Source: Nymphaea colorata (Eukaryota; Streptophyta; Magnoliopsida; Nymphaeales; Nymphaeaceae). From it: 64,000 nucleotides of DNA. The position numbers and the translations under genes were made by a program. Shown here one piece after another: positions 36,609-46,988 of this stretch; position 1 is the first letter of the stretch, and each line of letters starts with the position of its first letter. The notes under the pieces are model-generated. The model had not been told where the DNA came from. It ran no database searches and worked only from the letters and a program-made list of their open reading frames with translations. The stretch covers positions 5,125,528 to 5,189,527 of the forward strand of contig NC_045140.1 in assembly GCF_008831285.2 (NCBI RefSeq), in the 5' to 3' direction.

Positions 36609-39600
36609 ATGTCCTCTTGCATTGTGGCGCTGGATGAGAACTGCCATCACCGATTCCTTCAAGATTCTTGCCTTAGCTTTCTCCACAATGATTCGAGCGC
36701 AAGATCTCCAAGAAACCCATTAGCAGCATTGCCTGAATCAGCAAAGGACCCGTCTTATTCTTCTTCTGTCCCTGTTTCTGGCAGCATGCTTTTGATGAAA
36801 AGAAAGAGACCACCATCTCTGCAAATTCCTGAAGGTTCGAGGGTGTTGTGCAGTTCGACCCCCAGTGTTAGAAGAAGCAATGACGAGTCCACCGTTGCTT
36901 ACAGCGCCGCCGGATGCGCGGTTTATGCTAAGAAAGGGAAGGTGAGAGATGTCATGGAGGACAGCCACAAGATTATTTCAGGCTATCGAGGAGACCCCAA
37001 GAAGGTGGTGCTAGAGATTCTTCGGTGAAGTTGCTAATGGATGCTTAAATTTTTCTGGTCTTGTTTTTGCTCTGTCTATCACATGGGTAATTGGTTTTCT
37101 TATGGTACTTATGGTACAGGGGTTCTTTGGAGTATATGATGGGCATGGGGGTAGAAATGCAGCAGAGTATGTAGCAGAGAATTTGCATAAGCATGTTCTT
37201 GAGATGGCAGAGAAATATGAAGGTCTTAGCAAGGTGGAAGCCGCTAAATCTGCATACCTTAGGACAGATAAAGAGTTCCTGAGTAAGGTATTCTGGAGCT
37301 ATTTCAAAGAACTTGTAAAAAATTACTCATGTGGCTCTTGTTATCTTTTCTGTAATTTTCATAGGTTCGTGGGGAAGGGCAAATGAGAAGATTTTTCTGT
37401 TCGCATTACTTTCGTAAAATATATTACTTGTACAACTTTCTGTAATTTTCATAGGTTCGTTGAGATTCCCTGTTCGAGAATCATTTGAAAACTTGTGGCT
37501 AACTGAACGTTGAAGTCGTATAAGTGATCTTGAATTTTGGCCTACTACTACCTGAAGAAATCCTCCCTGGAATGACTATACGACTTATAAGTCTTAGTGA
37601 TCTTCCTTTTTTCCTTTTCAGTTTGCCTTCGGTTAGAAAAAAAATCTCAAGTTTCATTTCCTTTTTTTTTCCTTTCTTTTTTTTTGGTTTGTGGGGGGAG
37701 GTGGGACCGTGGGGGTGGGGGTAGTTGTGGATATTGGTTTCCTAGAGTTGCAGAGAATGATTAAGGAAGGCAGAGGATGAAGCTAGTTAAGCTGGCTTAT
37801 CTTGAGCAAGATATATGAAAATCTAGAGCATTATCAATAATTCTTGAGGTTCTTGCGAGTTTGGAACCTTGTCCACTTGGTGAAGTATGGAACTTAATCA
37901 AGGTTAAAGTAGAAAGTACTTGAATTAGGCACCTCAGAACCAAGACAAGCCACAATCAGTTTCCCTTCTCTTAGAATCTCCTAGTTCATCCTGGCAGGAC
38001 CTTCAAATCGTTTATGCACAAGGACAAAAATGTAGGTGGACCATAGACACGCTTACTGGTGCTACTCATGTAGATCGCAGGATCAAGCTTAGACCAGAAA
38101 CAAAAGTTGGTGAAGAGAACAATGGTGAAGGTCTGACATTGGTCAACTCTCTCCTAGATTCTCGAGCAAGCTATGTCTGTTCTTGCCAAGTGATAATTTC
38201 AGAAAAGATACTAGTATACTGCATAAAAACCTGATTTTCTTTTCTATGCATATCTAGGCCGTGCTTTCATTTATACAAACTTTAGTATCGTCAAGAAAGG
38301 GAAGGCTTTACGGTATTATAAAACTTTTCCCCTATAGTTAATGTTCAAGGAGGCGAGAATAAGCTGGACTGCTGTCGAATATCCATAAGTTATGAATTGT
38401 CCTCGACATATTGTTATCACCCCCTGTTTAATTTTCTGCAATCTGATATTGGCATGCTTTTACTTTTTCTCCATAACAAACAGAGGGTTCTTTGTGTTAT
38501 ATCAGGGGCTGAACAGCGGAGTATGTTGTGTCACAGCATTTATTGAAGATGGTGAAATCATTGTCTCAAATTTGGGTGATTGTAGGGCTGTTATTTGCAG
38601 AGGTGGTGTAGCAGAAGCACTTACTTGTGATCATAGGGCTTCAAGAGAAGATGAGCAGGCGAGAATTGAGGCGCAGGTAGCTCCATTTCCTGCCAACTGA
38701 TCAGTTACTTCAGATGATTTCTTGTTCACGGTGCTTTCTTGTCTTTGTTCAAGGGTGGCTATGTTGACATTCACCATGGGACGTGGAGGGTGGATGGGGT
38801 GCTTGCTGTAACCAGAAGCATTGGTGATCGTCATCTGAAGGAGTGGGTGCTTGCAGAACCTGATTCAAAGGGACTGGTTATAACAGATGACATGGAACTA
38901 TTGATCCTAGCTTCTGATGGCTTGTGGGAAAAGGTTAATAGACTTCTTTCAGCTCCTCCGTGCCTTTTTTGCAAATACATATGCCTGTCACATGGTTGGG
39001 CACAGGCATACACATAAACGACAAATAAACACAGACAAATATTTCAATATCAGAACACCTTTTTCAAGCTTAGATATGTCCATACCACACATGCACTTTC
39101 ATTCATGTGAAGTATGCCTTGTTTCTTCATGGTCCAGTATCTAAATAGCTGTTGTCTTTAAACGTTTGAAACTGAATAGGCTTTTTGGTTAGATACATGC
39201 AATATCATGTGGTAAATTCAACAATTTGGCTTTATCTATTTTTGACATCTCAACTGAAACATAAACGATGCAAGGTAAATTCAAAGAACACATCGATAAC
39301 TCAGACAAACTCCAGTCTTTCATCTATAAGCCACACACATGCACAAACACACCCCAATGTACGTCTACATATATATGTATCTGTAACTTGATTATCTTGA
39401 AAATTCCTGTGAATTTGTTGCGTCAGCTTCTAGAGTTACATCACACATCCATCTCAACTGTGTATAAGTAACAATAGTGAAGTGCTTTCATGCTACAAAG
39501 CTATCTCAGTGGGCCAATTCGATGTTGGCTTTTAGTTAACTATCCAGCTCATGTTGGAAGACAGAAGCTAGATGCAGGTGATCTTTCGGGGTTTGTGTTT

Positions 39601-40785
39601 CTTCCTGCAACCTCTATCTATTTAAACTTTTGCTATGGACAGCTCTGATTTTGAAAATCCTACTTTTATTATGCATCTGTACGTGAACTGTTCCCAATTA
39701 TGGTTGTGCAAGGAAGGGAAACAAGAAAGAAGCTCATCCGAACAGCCCATGAGACTTATCATCTTTGGCACAACACACACACCTTTGCTTTATCCAGATT
39801 TCAAGTATTTTTATGCTTGGAACCATATTATATTGCAGAGCATTCAAGGTGGTCGGGGGGGCTGTTCATCTATGACGTGCCCTTTGTTGTCTAGTGTTTT
39901 CACTCCGTTTGCATGATTATATCCCACTTTTGTTGCTTTTCTTCTGGCCCTTTTTCATTTTTCCTCTTTTGATAAAGGAAAACCACATTACCCAAAATAA
40001 CATTTTTACAATTCCCAAACGAAATAAGAGCTATTTCAGATTAAATATTGCGTAGGTGGTATGAGGAACATCGTTCTTTAATGTCTAGACATCGCAATAG
40101 ATGACTTTTTCCTATTTGAAAAAGTCTGTGCACGATAAGAACCTTAAAATTTATCATCTAAACGTTGGGCCATATTCCTTATTGATAAGTGTACTTATTA
40201 TTCCCTTGTCACCAGATTTGACCCACATAAAGTTTCTATAATCGTTGCCAACTTCTCTTTCTGTCAATTCATGAATCAAATTCTGATGAATTGGAATCTT
40301 TAGTTCCGCCACACTTTTCTATAGTGTTTGCACAAGAAAAAATATTTATGGTTCTTTTATTTTAGCATAGCGACAGAGCAAGTTCATAGTGCTACGGAAC
40401 TTTTTATCTTTTTCATTGCTTCAGAGGTGAATTTCACTCTGATTATCGTTATAAACAGGTGGGCAATCAAGAAGCTGTTGATACTGTCATGAACCTCCTT
40501 TTGGAGTCGAAGAGTAGTTTGTTGAGTATGAAGGAGACTACCGAAGGCCATGATGAACAGAGAAGTGAAAACATTGGTTCTCCTTTAAAGATGAGGAGAA
40601 CATCAAACCTGCATGGGATAAAAGCGCAGAGACTGAACCAGGAGAATCTGAACCCAAACCAACCACCACCAATGTGTGGGTTCCTGGTGGCATGCAAGGA
40701 GCTCGTTGGACTAGCTGCAAAGAGAGGCAACTTGGATGACATAACAGTGATGATCATTGATCTTAAGCATTTCATCTGCAGCTGA
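36609..40785 (+). CDS. protein phosphatase 2C, clade-B / AP2C-like
   Basis: Five exons: 36609-37004, 37120-37287, 38506-38676, 38754-38933, 40459-40785. All junctions are phase 0 GT-AG, giving 413 residues. The PP2C metal-binding acidic residues are present: VMEDSH (115-120), VYDGHGG (137-143), LASDGLW (297-303) and GNLDDITVM (395-403). The core ([10 protein letters not shown], then [20 protein letters not shown]) resembles Arabidopsis clade-B PP2Cs of the AP2C group, which dephosphorylate stress-activated MAP kinases. The N-terminal extension contains [10 protein letters not shown] (64-73), which fits the kinase interaction motif (basic cluster, spacer, then L-x-I). I infer that it is a negative regulator of MAPK signalling; the exact orthologue is not assigned. 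Intron 2 (1.2 kb) and intron 4 (1.5 kb) are the longest. A (CT)n(TA)n tract lies about 200 bases after the stop. Confidence 0.94.
36798..36827 (+). other. predicted MAPK docking (KIM) motif in the PP2C N-terminus
   Basis: These bases encode [10 protein letters not shown], which fits the docking consensus of 3-4 basic residues, a spacer of 1-6 residues, then Leu-x-Leu/Ile. It sits about 50 residues before the catalytic domain, as in AP2C phosphatases. Confidence 0.7.
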
Positions 40786-40980
40786 CAAGCGCTTCCATCT
40801 GTTGGCCTTTAAGTAGACAGTAAACTTGCCAGCTGTGACAGTGATGATCAAATTTCCCATGTGTTGGTCTTTGGTGGACAACTAGACTCACCAGCTGTAA
40901 TTCTACATCACCAATTCTTTTCGAAATTTTTAACTTCCATAACAAATTTAAATAATGCAAGTACAGCTTGTCTCTTTATG

Positions 40981-41109
<129 letters not shown>

Positions 41110-41340
41110 AATAGCATTATCCTTGTCAGAAAATGATGGGAGCGTCTGAATTCCAGTCTGACATCGTTGGCAGACCATAATGAGAAAATTACATGGAAGT
41201 TCATTAGATAATTTCCAATTATTGCAGAAATCAAACCGTTCTCGCTAACAGAAGATATTACCACTTGCCTGCCTCCATGAGGCATGGCCACTCATGACTG
41301 GAGAAGATTGGGTAGGGAATTTACAGAATCTCCATAGCAG

Positions 41341-41460
41341 TAGCGTTATGACTATGACCAAGTTAAAGGAGGATTAAGAGTTCGATTCCCGAGATGCATG
41401 GTAGAATCTGGTAAGACTCTACAGATCTCAGCTTGCCAATTCAAAAAAGGAAAAGAGATA
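41341..41460 (+). mobile_element. possible tRNA-related SINE fragment
   Basis: GAGTTCGATTCCCGA (41378-41392) matches a B box well. The upstream TAGCGTTATGAC is a poor A box. An A-rich stretch follows near 41444-41465, in the manner of a SINE tail. Confidence 0.4.
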
Positions 41461-41469
41461 AAAACGAGA

Positions 41470-42595
41470 AGCGATTGTAATAGTGAAGTCGTACTTGCAC
41501 TTTCAGATGGAAAAAAGCCAGATAAATGTTAAGAGGATAGGTCAGTTTGTGCAACGGGACGAGGAGGATTGCTGTGAAATGTAGCCACGGCTCTGGGGAT
41601 TTTTGTCCAGAATCATAGTTGAACCGCAGTACCATAACGTGCACATGGGAGTACTTTATTAGTTCTTCACTAAAAAAGGGCTCCATCTTTGCATATGGAT
41701 CAGAAAACATGCCTATCTTTTTCAAAGAAGTGAAAAATTTTCAGCTGTTTGGAAAGAGCAAGTCCCAAAGGACGAGATGGCATCGCATGGAACAGTCCTT
41801 GTCAGAGCACGCAGCTGACTCTGCTGTTCTTATATCTTTACAATTCTTTAGATTTCACCAGCCAAATACCCATTGTTTATTTCATCTCCAATCAATTGTA
41901 ACGCCAGACCTCTTAATTTTCTTGACTGCTATCCTGATTCTTTTCTACTTTTTTGTGACATAAATTAATTTCAGAACCGACATTGGAATTCCAAACCTTT
42001 TACAGTTTTACGCGAGCACTCATTACATCAACTGCTGCATACGTTGAATTTCAAACCCCAAAATCATGAAAAAAGCTCCTTCTCTTTCCACTTCAGATGG
42101 ATCTCTCTCTAAATCTCCGTAGACGGAAATGTAAAAGACACCAGTCTTCGATTTCACAAGCAAAAAAGAAAAAGATGAGCGAACACCAAAGTTTAACCAT
42201 AAAAGCAGACTTCCTCCACTTGAAAATTTCTGGGTATACCCACTTGAAAATTTCTCTATTATTGCAATGAAAAGGCCCCATTCGACCACATTGTTCGCTA
42301 AAGCTACTTGGAAGATGTGATGTTTCCACATTCACCAGCCTACCATGTCTCATATCTAAATCTGAGTAGCCTTTCCCTTTCTCCCCTTGCATTCTCTTTC
42401 TTCATTCTTTTCTTCTGCATATAGTGAAAAGCAAGGGATTTGATCCACAGGATCATTGGCTCTTCTAACATCTTCAACTGCATGCCCATACCCTTCTCTC
42501 TCTCTCTCTCTCTCCCCCCCTCTCCCCCCATCCTTCTCTCTCCCTTCCGTTACCTTCGTAGCAAAAAAGGTTTAGTTACAGCTACTGTTGTACAG
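41470..42595. other. spacer and 5' leader of the DUF868 gene
   Basis: No gene is seen. The last 100 bases hold a C/T-rich leader (CTCTCTCTC and CCCCCC runs, 42497-42550) typical of a 5' untranslated region. Confidence 0.5.
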
Positions 42596-42596
42596 T

Positions 42597-43493
42597 ATGG
42601 AGGAACAGAAAACGTTCGTTCCCTCGTGTTTTGCTGGTGAGAAGCTCACAGAAGATCAGCCCATGGCAAAAAAGTCAGGCCAAAGCTTCGTGATGTCGAC
42701 ATACAGAACGAAGATCGCCGGCCACGGCAGACTGATCACGGTTACATGGTGCAAGAACTTACTGGCTCACGGCCTCTCCATCTCAATTGAAGGATCATCG
42801 GCCGGAGAAGACGAGCACAGTTGCAAGGTCGAGCTCAAACCTTGGTCCTTTTGGAGGAAGCAAGGTTCCAAGTGTTTTCAGATCAATGGTAAGCCGGTAG
42901 ACATTTTCTGGGATCTCAAACTAGCTAAATTTTCAAGCGACCCCGAGCCTCAGGGCGATTACTATGTCGTGATCATATCTGATGAGGAGGTAACCCTGCA
43001 CCTGGGCAACATGAAGAAAGAGGCCTACAGAAGAACCGGCGCGAGGCCTTCGTTGCTCGAAGCCGTATTGGTTTCGCGAAAGGAACATATCTTTGGCAAG
43101 AAAAGATTCACCACCAAAGCCAAATTCGATAACAAAGGCGCAGTTCATGACATCTCCATAGAATACACCTCCATTAATGGCGTATTTTCCGAGCTCGACG
43201 ACCCAGAAATGGTGGTCAGAGTTGATGGACACCTAGTCATGCAGGTGAACCACTTGCAATGGAACTTCAGAGGTAATGAGAACATCAACATCGATAAGGT
43301 TCCAGTCGAAGTGTTTTGGGATGTCCATGACTGGCTGTTTAGTCCTGGACTCAGACATGCCCTCTTCATTTTCAAGCCCTGTTCATCGCTACAAAGATCA
43401 TTATCATCCTCCTCATCCTCGTCGTCTTTGTGTTCGTCTTCCCAGCTGTCATCTGACTTCTGTTTGTACATTTATGCCTGGAAGTTGGAGTGA
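42597..43493 (+). CDS. DUF868 family protein
   Basis: A single exon of 298 residues, within the usual length of this plant-specific family of unknown function. Conserved segments are seen in the expected order: TVTWCKNLLAHGLSISIE (about 48-65), LKPWSFWRKQGSKCF (80-94), VDIFWDLKLAKF (101-112), PQGDYYVVIISDEEV (118-132), the strongly conserved GNMKKEAYRRT (137-147), SRKEHIFGKKRF (160-171), VEVFWDVHDWLF (237-248) and ALFIFKP (255-261). The C-terminus is a Ser-rich tail (about 268-283). The first true ATG in this frame is at 42597. There is no signal peptide or membrane span. Function is unknown, and I do not infer one. Confidence 0.93.
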   Translation: MEEQKTFVPSCFAGEKLTEDQPMAKKSGQSFVMSTYRTKIAGHGRLITVTWCKNLLAHGLSISIEGSSAGEDEHSCKVELKPWSFWRKQGSKCFQINGKPVDIFWDLKLAKFSSDPEPQGDYYVVIISDEEVTLHLGNMKKEAYRRTGARPSLLEAVLVSRKEHIFGKKRFTTKAKFDNKGAVHDISIEYTSINGVFSELDDPEMVVRVDGHLVMQVNHLQWNFRGNENINIDKVPVEVFWDVHDWLFSPGLRHALFIFKPCSSLQRSLSSSSSSSSLCSSSQLSSDFCLYIYAWKLE

Positions 43494-43499
43494 ACAGCA

Positions 43500-44740
43500 G
43501 AAAAATGGAGGGCGGTGATGGTGGTGGAACTGAAGCAAGGGGCACAGCAGGGAAGGGGGGGCATCACATGGTGGCCATGGATATGTGGGGTCTAATGGAG
43601 TTGTGAAGCTAGTTTTACATCTTGGTTCTTCTAATAAATGAAAAAGATGATTACTGCTTACAACTGGATCTTTCTGAAGATATCCCTTCCTATCTTGTTC
43701 TTCTCTTCTGTCAGTATCATGTGAACAGTTGAAGTGGCCAGATTCCAGCCACTGCTATGGATAGATGTTGATAAAAGCTTACTTTTTCAGTGCAGACCAG
43801 ATATGACCGTGCAGGAGGGCCTGAAGAAGTTGGTCCGCCCACAGGGAGACCTGTCCAGTCCAGTTAGGGGTGTCAGTGCACCTGAACTCAAATCCAATTG
43901 GTAAAGAAAATGGGATTTGATTATTAATTTGAAAACAAAATCCAAATGTAGTAAAGCGTACAAACCATAGTCCCAAAAAATACATTTTTTCCAAAAAAAC
44001 AAAAAACACGATAATCAGTCAGGCATTGAAAACTTAAAAAAATGCTGTTTTAAAAAAAAACATTAAAGCGGAAAAAACATGTTTTTAATGCCCAACTCCT
44101 GATTTTTATTTGCTCACTTATTTTTTTATGTTTGAGTTGTTAGTTTGTCACTTATTTTTTTCATGATTTTTAATTTTTTTTGAAAAATTTACCATTGCTT
44201 TTTTCTCATTTTTTTCAAACTCGCCGTATTATACTCAGGAAAACCCTCACCACTTAAAGCACAAAAGCATATTTTTGTGAATGCAAATTAACTATTGAAT
44301 GGGTCCGACATGATCAATCTAAACACCGAGTTTAGTTTGAATCTCAATCTAAATCAATATAGTCTCAATTGCCTATGTAAATGTTGTATAAGAACAGGTG
44401 GATTGGACAGGGATGCAGTTTCAGGAAAACCAACCACGTTGAATCTGGATCTGAAGTCAATAGAGGCTAATATGAATGTATGGCAAATGCGAGCTGTGTG
44501 CATCCCTAGGTTGAATGCATAATGAAGGCCAGTTGGCATGTGCACAGATAGTGAGGTCGGGTCACATGCTGTTCCCTACCACATGCATCTGCCATCTTAC
44601 AGGATTCAATATCGATGATGGCACCTTCTTGTTTCACATTACCAAGCTACAACACCACTCACATGATTTCACACTAGAGCTGTGCACGGATTTTCATTTC
44701 ATTGATAATCTCGGATTTAATTAAATCCGAGGTGATTTGA
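43500..44740. other. downstream region of DUF868, no gene seen
   Basis: 43500-43780 probably contains the 3' untranslated region; a possible polyadenylation signal AATAAATGAAAAAG lies near 43634. The remainder is AT-rich with oligo-A/T runs and no supported gene. Confidence 0.5.
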
Positions 44741-44747
44741 GATCATT

Positions 44748-44954
44748 TAAGGAGTGTTTGATAGGATTTCAGAGCTTCAAGACTTAGACTTGAGAACTAA
44801 GGATTTAAGATCAGACTCTCTGCCATCCAATCTTAAATCCGACCTTTTCTCAATACAAAGAAAGAAAATAAGAATCTTATCAGCAAAAATATGTCATATC
44901 AAATCTGCATCAGATCCATGGATTTTAGATCCAAAGTAATCAAATGCCTCCTTA
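44748..44954. mobile_element. MITE with TAAGGAG... inverted ends
   Basis: The left end TAAGGAGTGTTTGATAGGAT and the reverse complement of the right end TAAGGAGGCATTTGATTACT are inverted repeats. The body is about 207 bp and rich in GGATTTAAGATC words. The end style and the possible TAA target are like PIF/Harbinger-type MITEs (inference). Confidence 0.62.
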
Positions 44955-44999
44955 GAATCTCAAATTCAAAGATTTAAGGTCTGACCCCCTCCCCATTAT

Positions 45000-45000
45000 A

Positions 45001-45069
<69 letters not shown>
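45000..45069. repeat. (TA)n tract
   Basis: About 70 bases of TA dinucleotides with one TGTG interruption at the left, lying between two related MITEs. Confidence 0.96.
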
Positions 45070-45073
<4 letters not shown>

Positions 45074-45258
45074 TAGAAGCAGCCAGCAAAAATTTCCCAG
45101 CAACCATACACCCACTCTCTAAGCATGTAGTCATATGTATGAAACGAATTGTCACCTTTACCAATTGCAAGGTGAAGAGCTCTAAGATGAAGAGTTGCTG
45201 AACCAAGGACCATCACTTGTGGGTCTCGAAGTATTAATTTCAACATATTCATGTAACC

Positions 45259-45584
45259 TAAGGAGGCGTTTGATATATCTAGAATCATGGAATTTTAAAA
45301 TCAAAATGCTCATTTTTTAAGAACATGAAATTATTAAACAAACAGAGTATTTTGTTTCTGGAATTAGAAAACTAAGACCTGGAATTTTAATTCCGTTCCA
45401 ATTTGAGGAAGAAATATGATCCTGAAACTTTCATTCTTGAAAGTTGACAACAAACAGAGTATTTTGTTTCTAGAATTAGGAAAGTAAAACCTGGAATTTT
45501 GGTTCCATTCCAATTTAAGGAGGAATTATGACTCTGAAACTTTCAATTTTGAATCAAAATTCTGAACCATCAAACACCTCCTAA
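45259..45584. mobile_element. MITE of the TAAGGAGG family with internal 112-bp duplication
   Basis: The left end TAAGGAGGCGTTTGATATAT and the reverse complement of the right end TTTAGGAGGTGTTTGATGGT are inverted repeats, closely like the element 300 bases upstream. Inside, a segment beginning AACAGAGTATTTTGTTTCT occurs at 45341 and 45453, giving an internal direct duplication with a period of 112 bases and moderate divergence. Confidence 0.65.
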
Positions 45585-46020
45585 AGGACTCGACTTGAAT
45601 CAGGTTTGAAAGCCAATCTAGTTAATGTTTGGCGCCGCTCAATGTAGTGAATGGAAGAATGGGAAAATTGTACAAATTCCATCCGTGGGGAAGAAGAATT
45701 ATCGAAGGCTCTCACTTAATCAGGAGTGGTGATCTCCAATTAGGGGATGGAAAAGAAGACTAATTAGAACAAATTTGAGAACAGTGTCCAATCGAGGACT
45801 TTGGATCAAATTTCAGGCTCAACTCATTTCATTGCATGAGTTTTGTCTCTTTTTTTCTAGGCAATGGGTTGTAATCCTCCATTCGGCGCCCTTTTTTAGG
45901 CAATGGGTCGTAATCCTCTCACTCCCCTTGCACACAAGGAAACAAGAAATGACCCGAGATCTAAGTTGCAGCCTTGCTTACTAAGATTCATTTTCCAGGA
46001 TCGTATAGTCAATGGTCAGG

Positions 46021-46185
46021 CACTTAGGGGCAGAGCTAGGATTTTTTTTAGGGGCGGGCCGACAGTCCAACCTCTAAATCTGGGTAGGACCAACTGAATT
46101 CAAATCCAAAAAATACATGGCGCAATTAAAAAATTTTATTTTTTTCAATGTGATTATTTTTTTTCATTGGCTGGGGTCAATCAGA
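46021..46185 (+). mobile_element. GGCGGAGC-type element, copy B (partial)
   Basis: Starts AGGGGCAGAGCTAGGATTTT and continues with GGGGCGGGCC and CTGGGTAGGACCAA, matching in order the reverse complements of the copies at 16198-16393 and 47555-47760. The right end is incomplete. Confidence 0.55.
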
Positions 46186-46193
46186 CTCATAAT

Positions 46194-46582
46194 TATGGAT
46201 GTCAATATATCGGACTTTAACTGTTCCAAAAAAAAGTCGGATATGAAAAAAAAAAATATATCTGATTAAGAAATCAAAACGGATTTAGATATAAGAAATG
46301 AGATCCGATTAGATTTGGATATATATAAATATCCATTCAGATTCGGATTTGAATTTGGTTCAGATTTAGTTTTAAACAAATACTCTATATCAAACGTCCA
46401 ATTTGGTTCAAAATTCGGATTTAGATGTGAATGAAAAAATAAATGCTGATTCAGATTCGGATTACAACCTAATTTCAGATTCCAATATAACTTTTATTCA
46501 TTCGTATTCAAATATAAACAAGTGAATATATATATAAAAAAAAAAAACTGATGGTTAAGAGTATATTCGGTTGATATCCCCG
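46194..46582. mobile_element. hAT-like MITE, GATTCGGATTT family, copy 1
   Basis: The left end TATGGATGTCAATATATCGG and the reverse complement of the right end CGGGGATATCAACCGAATAT are inverted repeats. The flanks CTCATAAT (46186-46193) and CTTATAAG (46583-46590) match at 6 of 8. The interior shares GGATATGAAAAAAAA and TTTGGTTCAAAATT with the copy at 48529-48979. Confidence 0.65.
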
Positions 46583-46988
46583 CTTATAAGTATAATAGAA
46601 TATATATAGTCAAAACGTAACTTGACAGATGCAAAATTGAGAAGCACTGAATACATTCCTTAGATTAAAAAAAAAAAAAAAAAACAAAACAAAAAGATGA
46701 AAGTTCAAACACAATACATATAGCGTATATATAACTCCAAAATTGGGGAAGGGCATGTCCAAAATAAACAGCTCAATAGAATGAGTCCTCAACCCATCAA
46801 GGAAATTAAATAATAAAAAAAAGATGGAAACCAACACAACCCTCTTCTATTCACATTATTCATTCATCCAAAGCTACCGGTCACTACAAGCTATGCATTT
46901 CAAACCTAAAATTTTGATCACTTTCATGTTGAGGCGGCGGCCGTGTTTCCGATCGCCGGCCGGCAAATGTACATGAATTAGCGGTGCT

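Noticed and set aside
42588-42596. Start of the DUF868 frame at 42588
   Set aside because: That codon is TTG; the first ATG in frame is at 42597.
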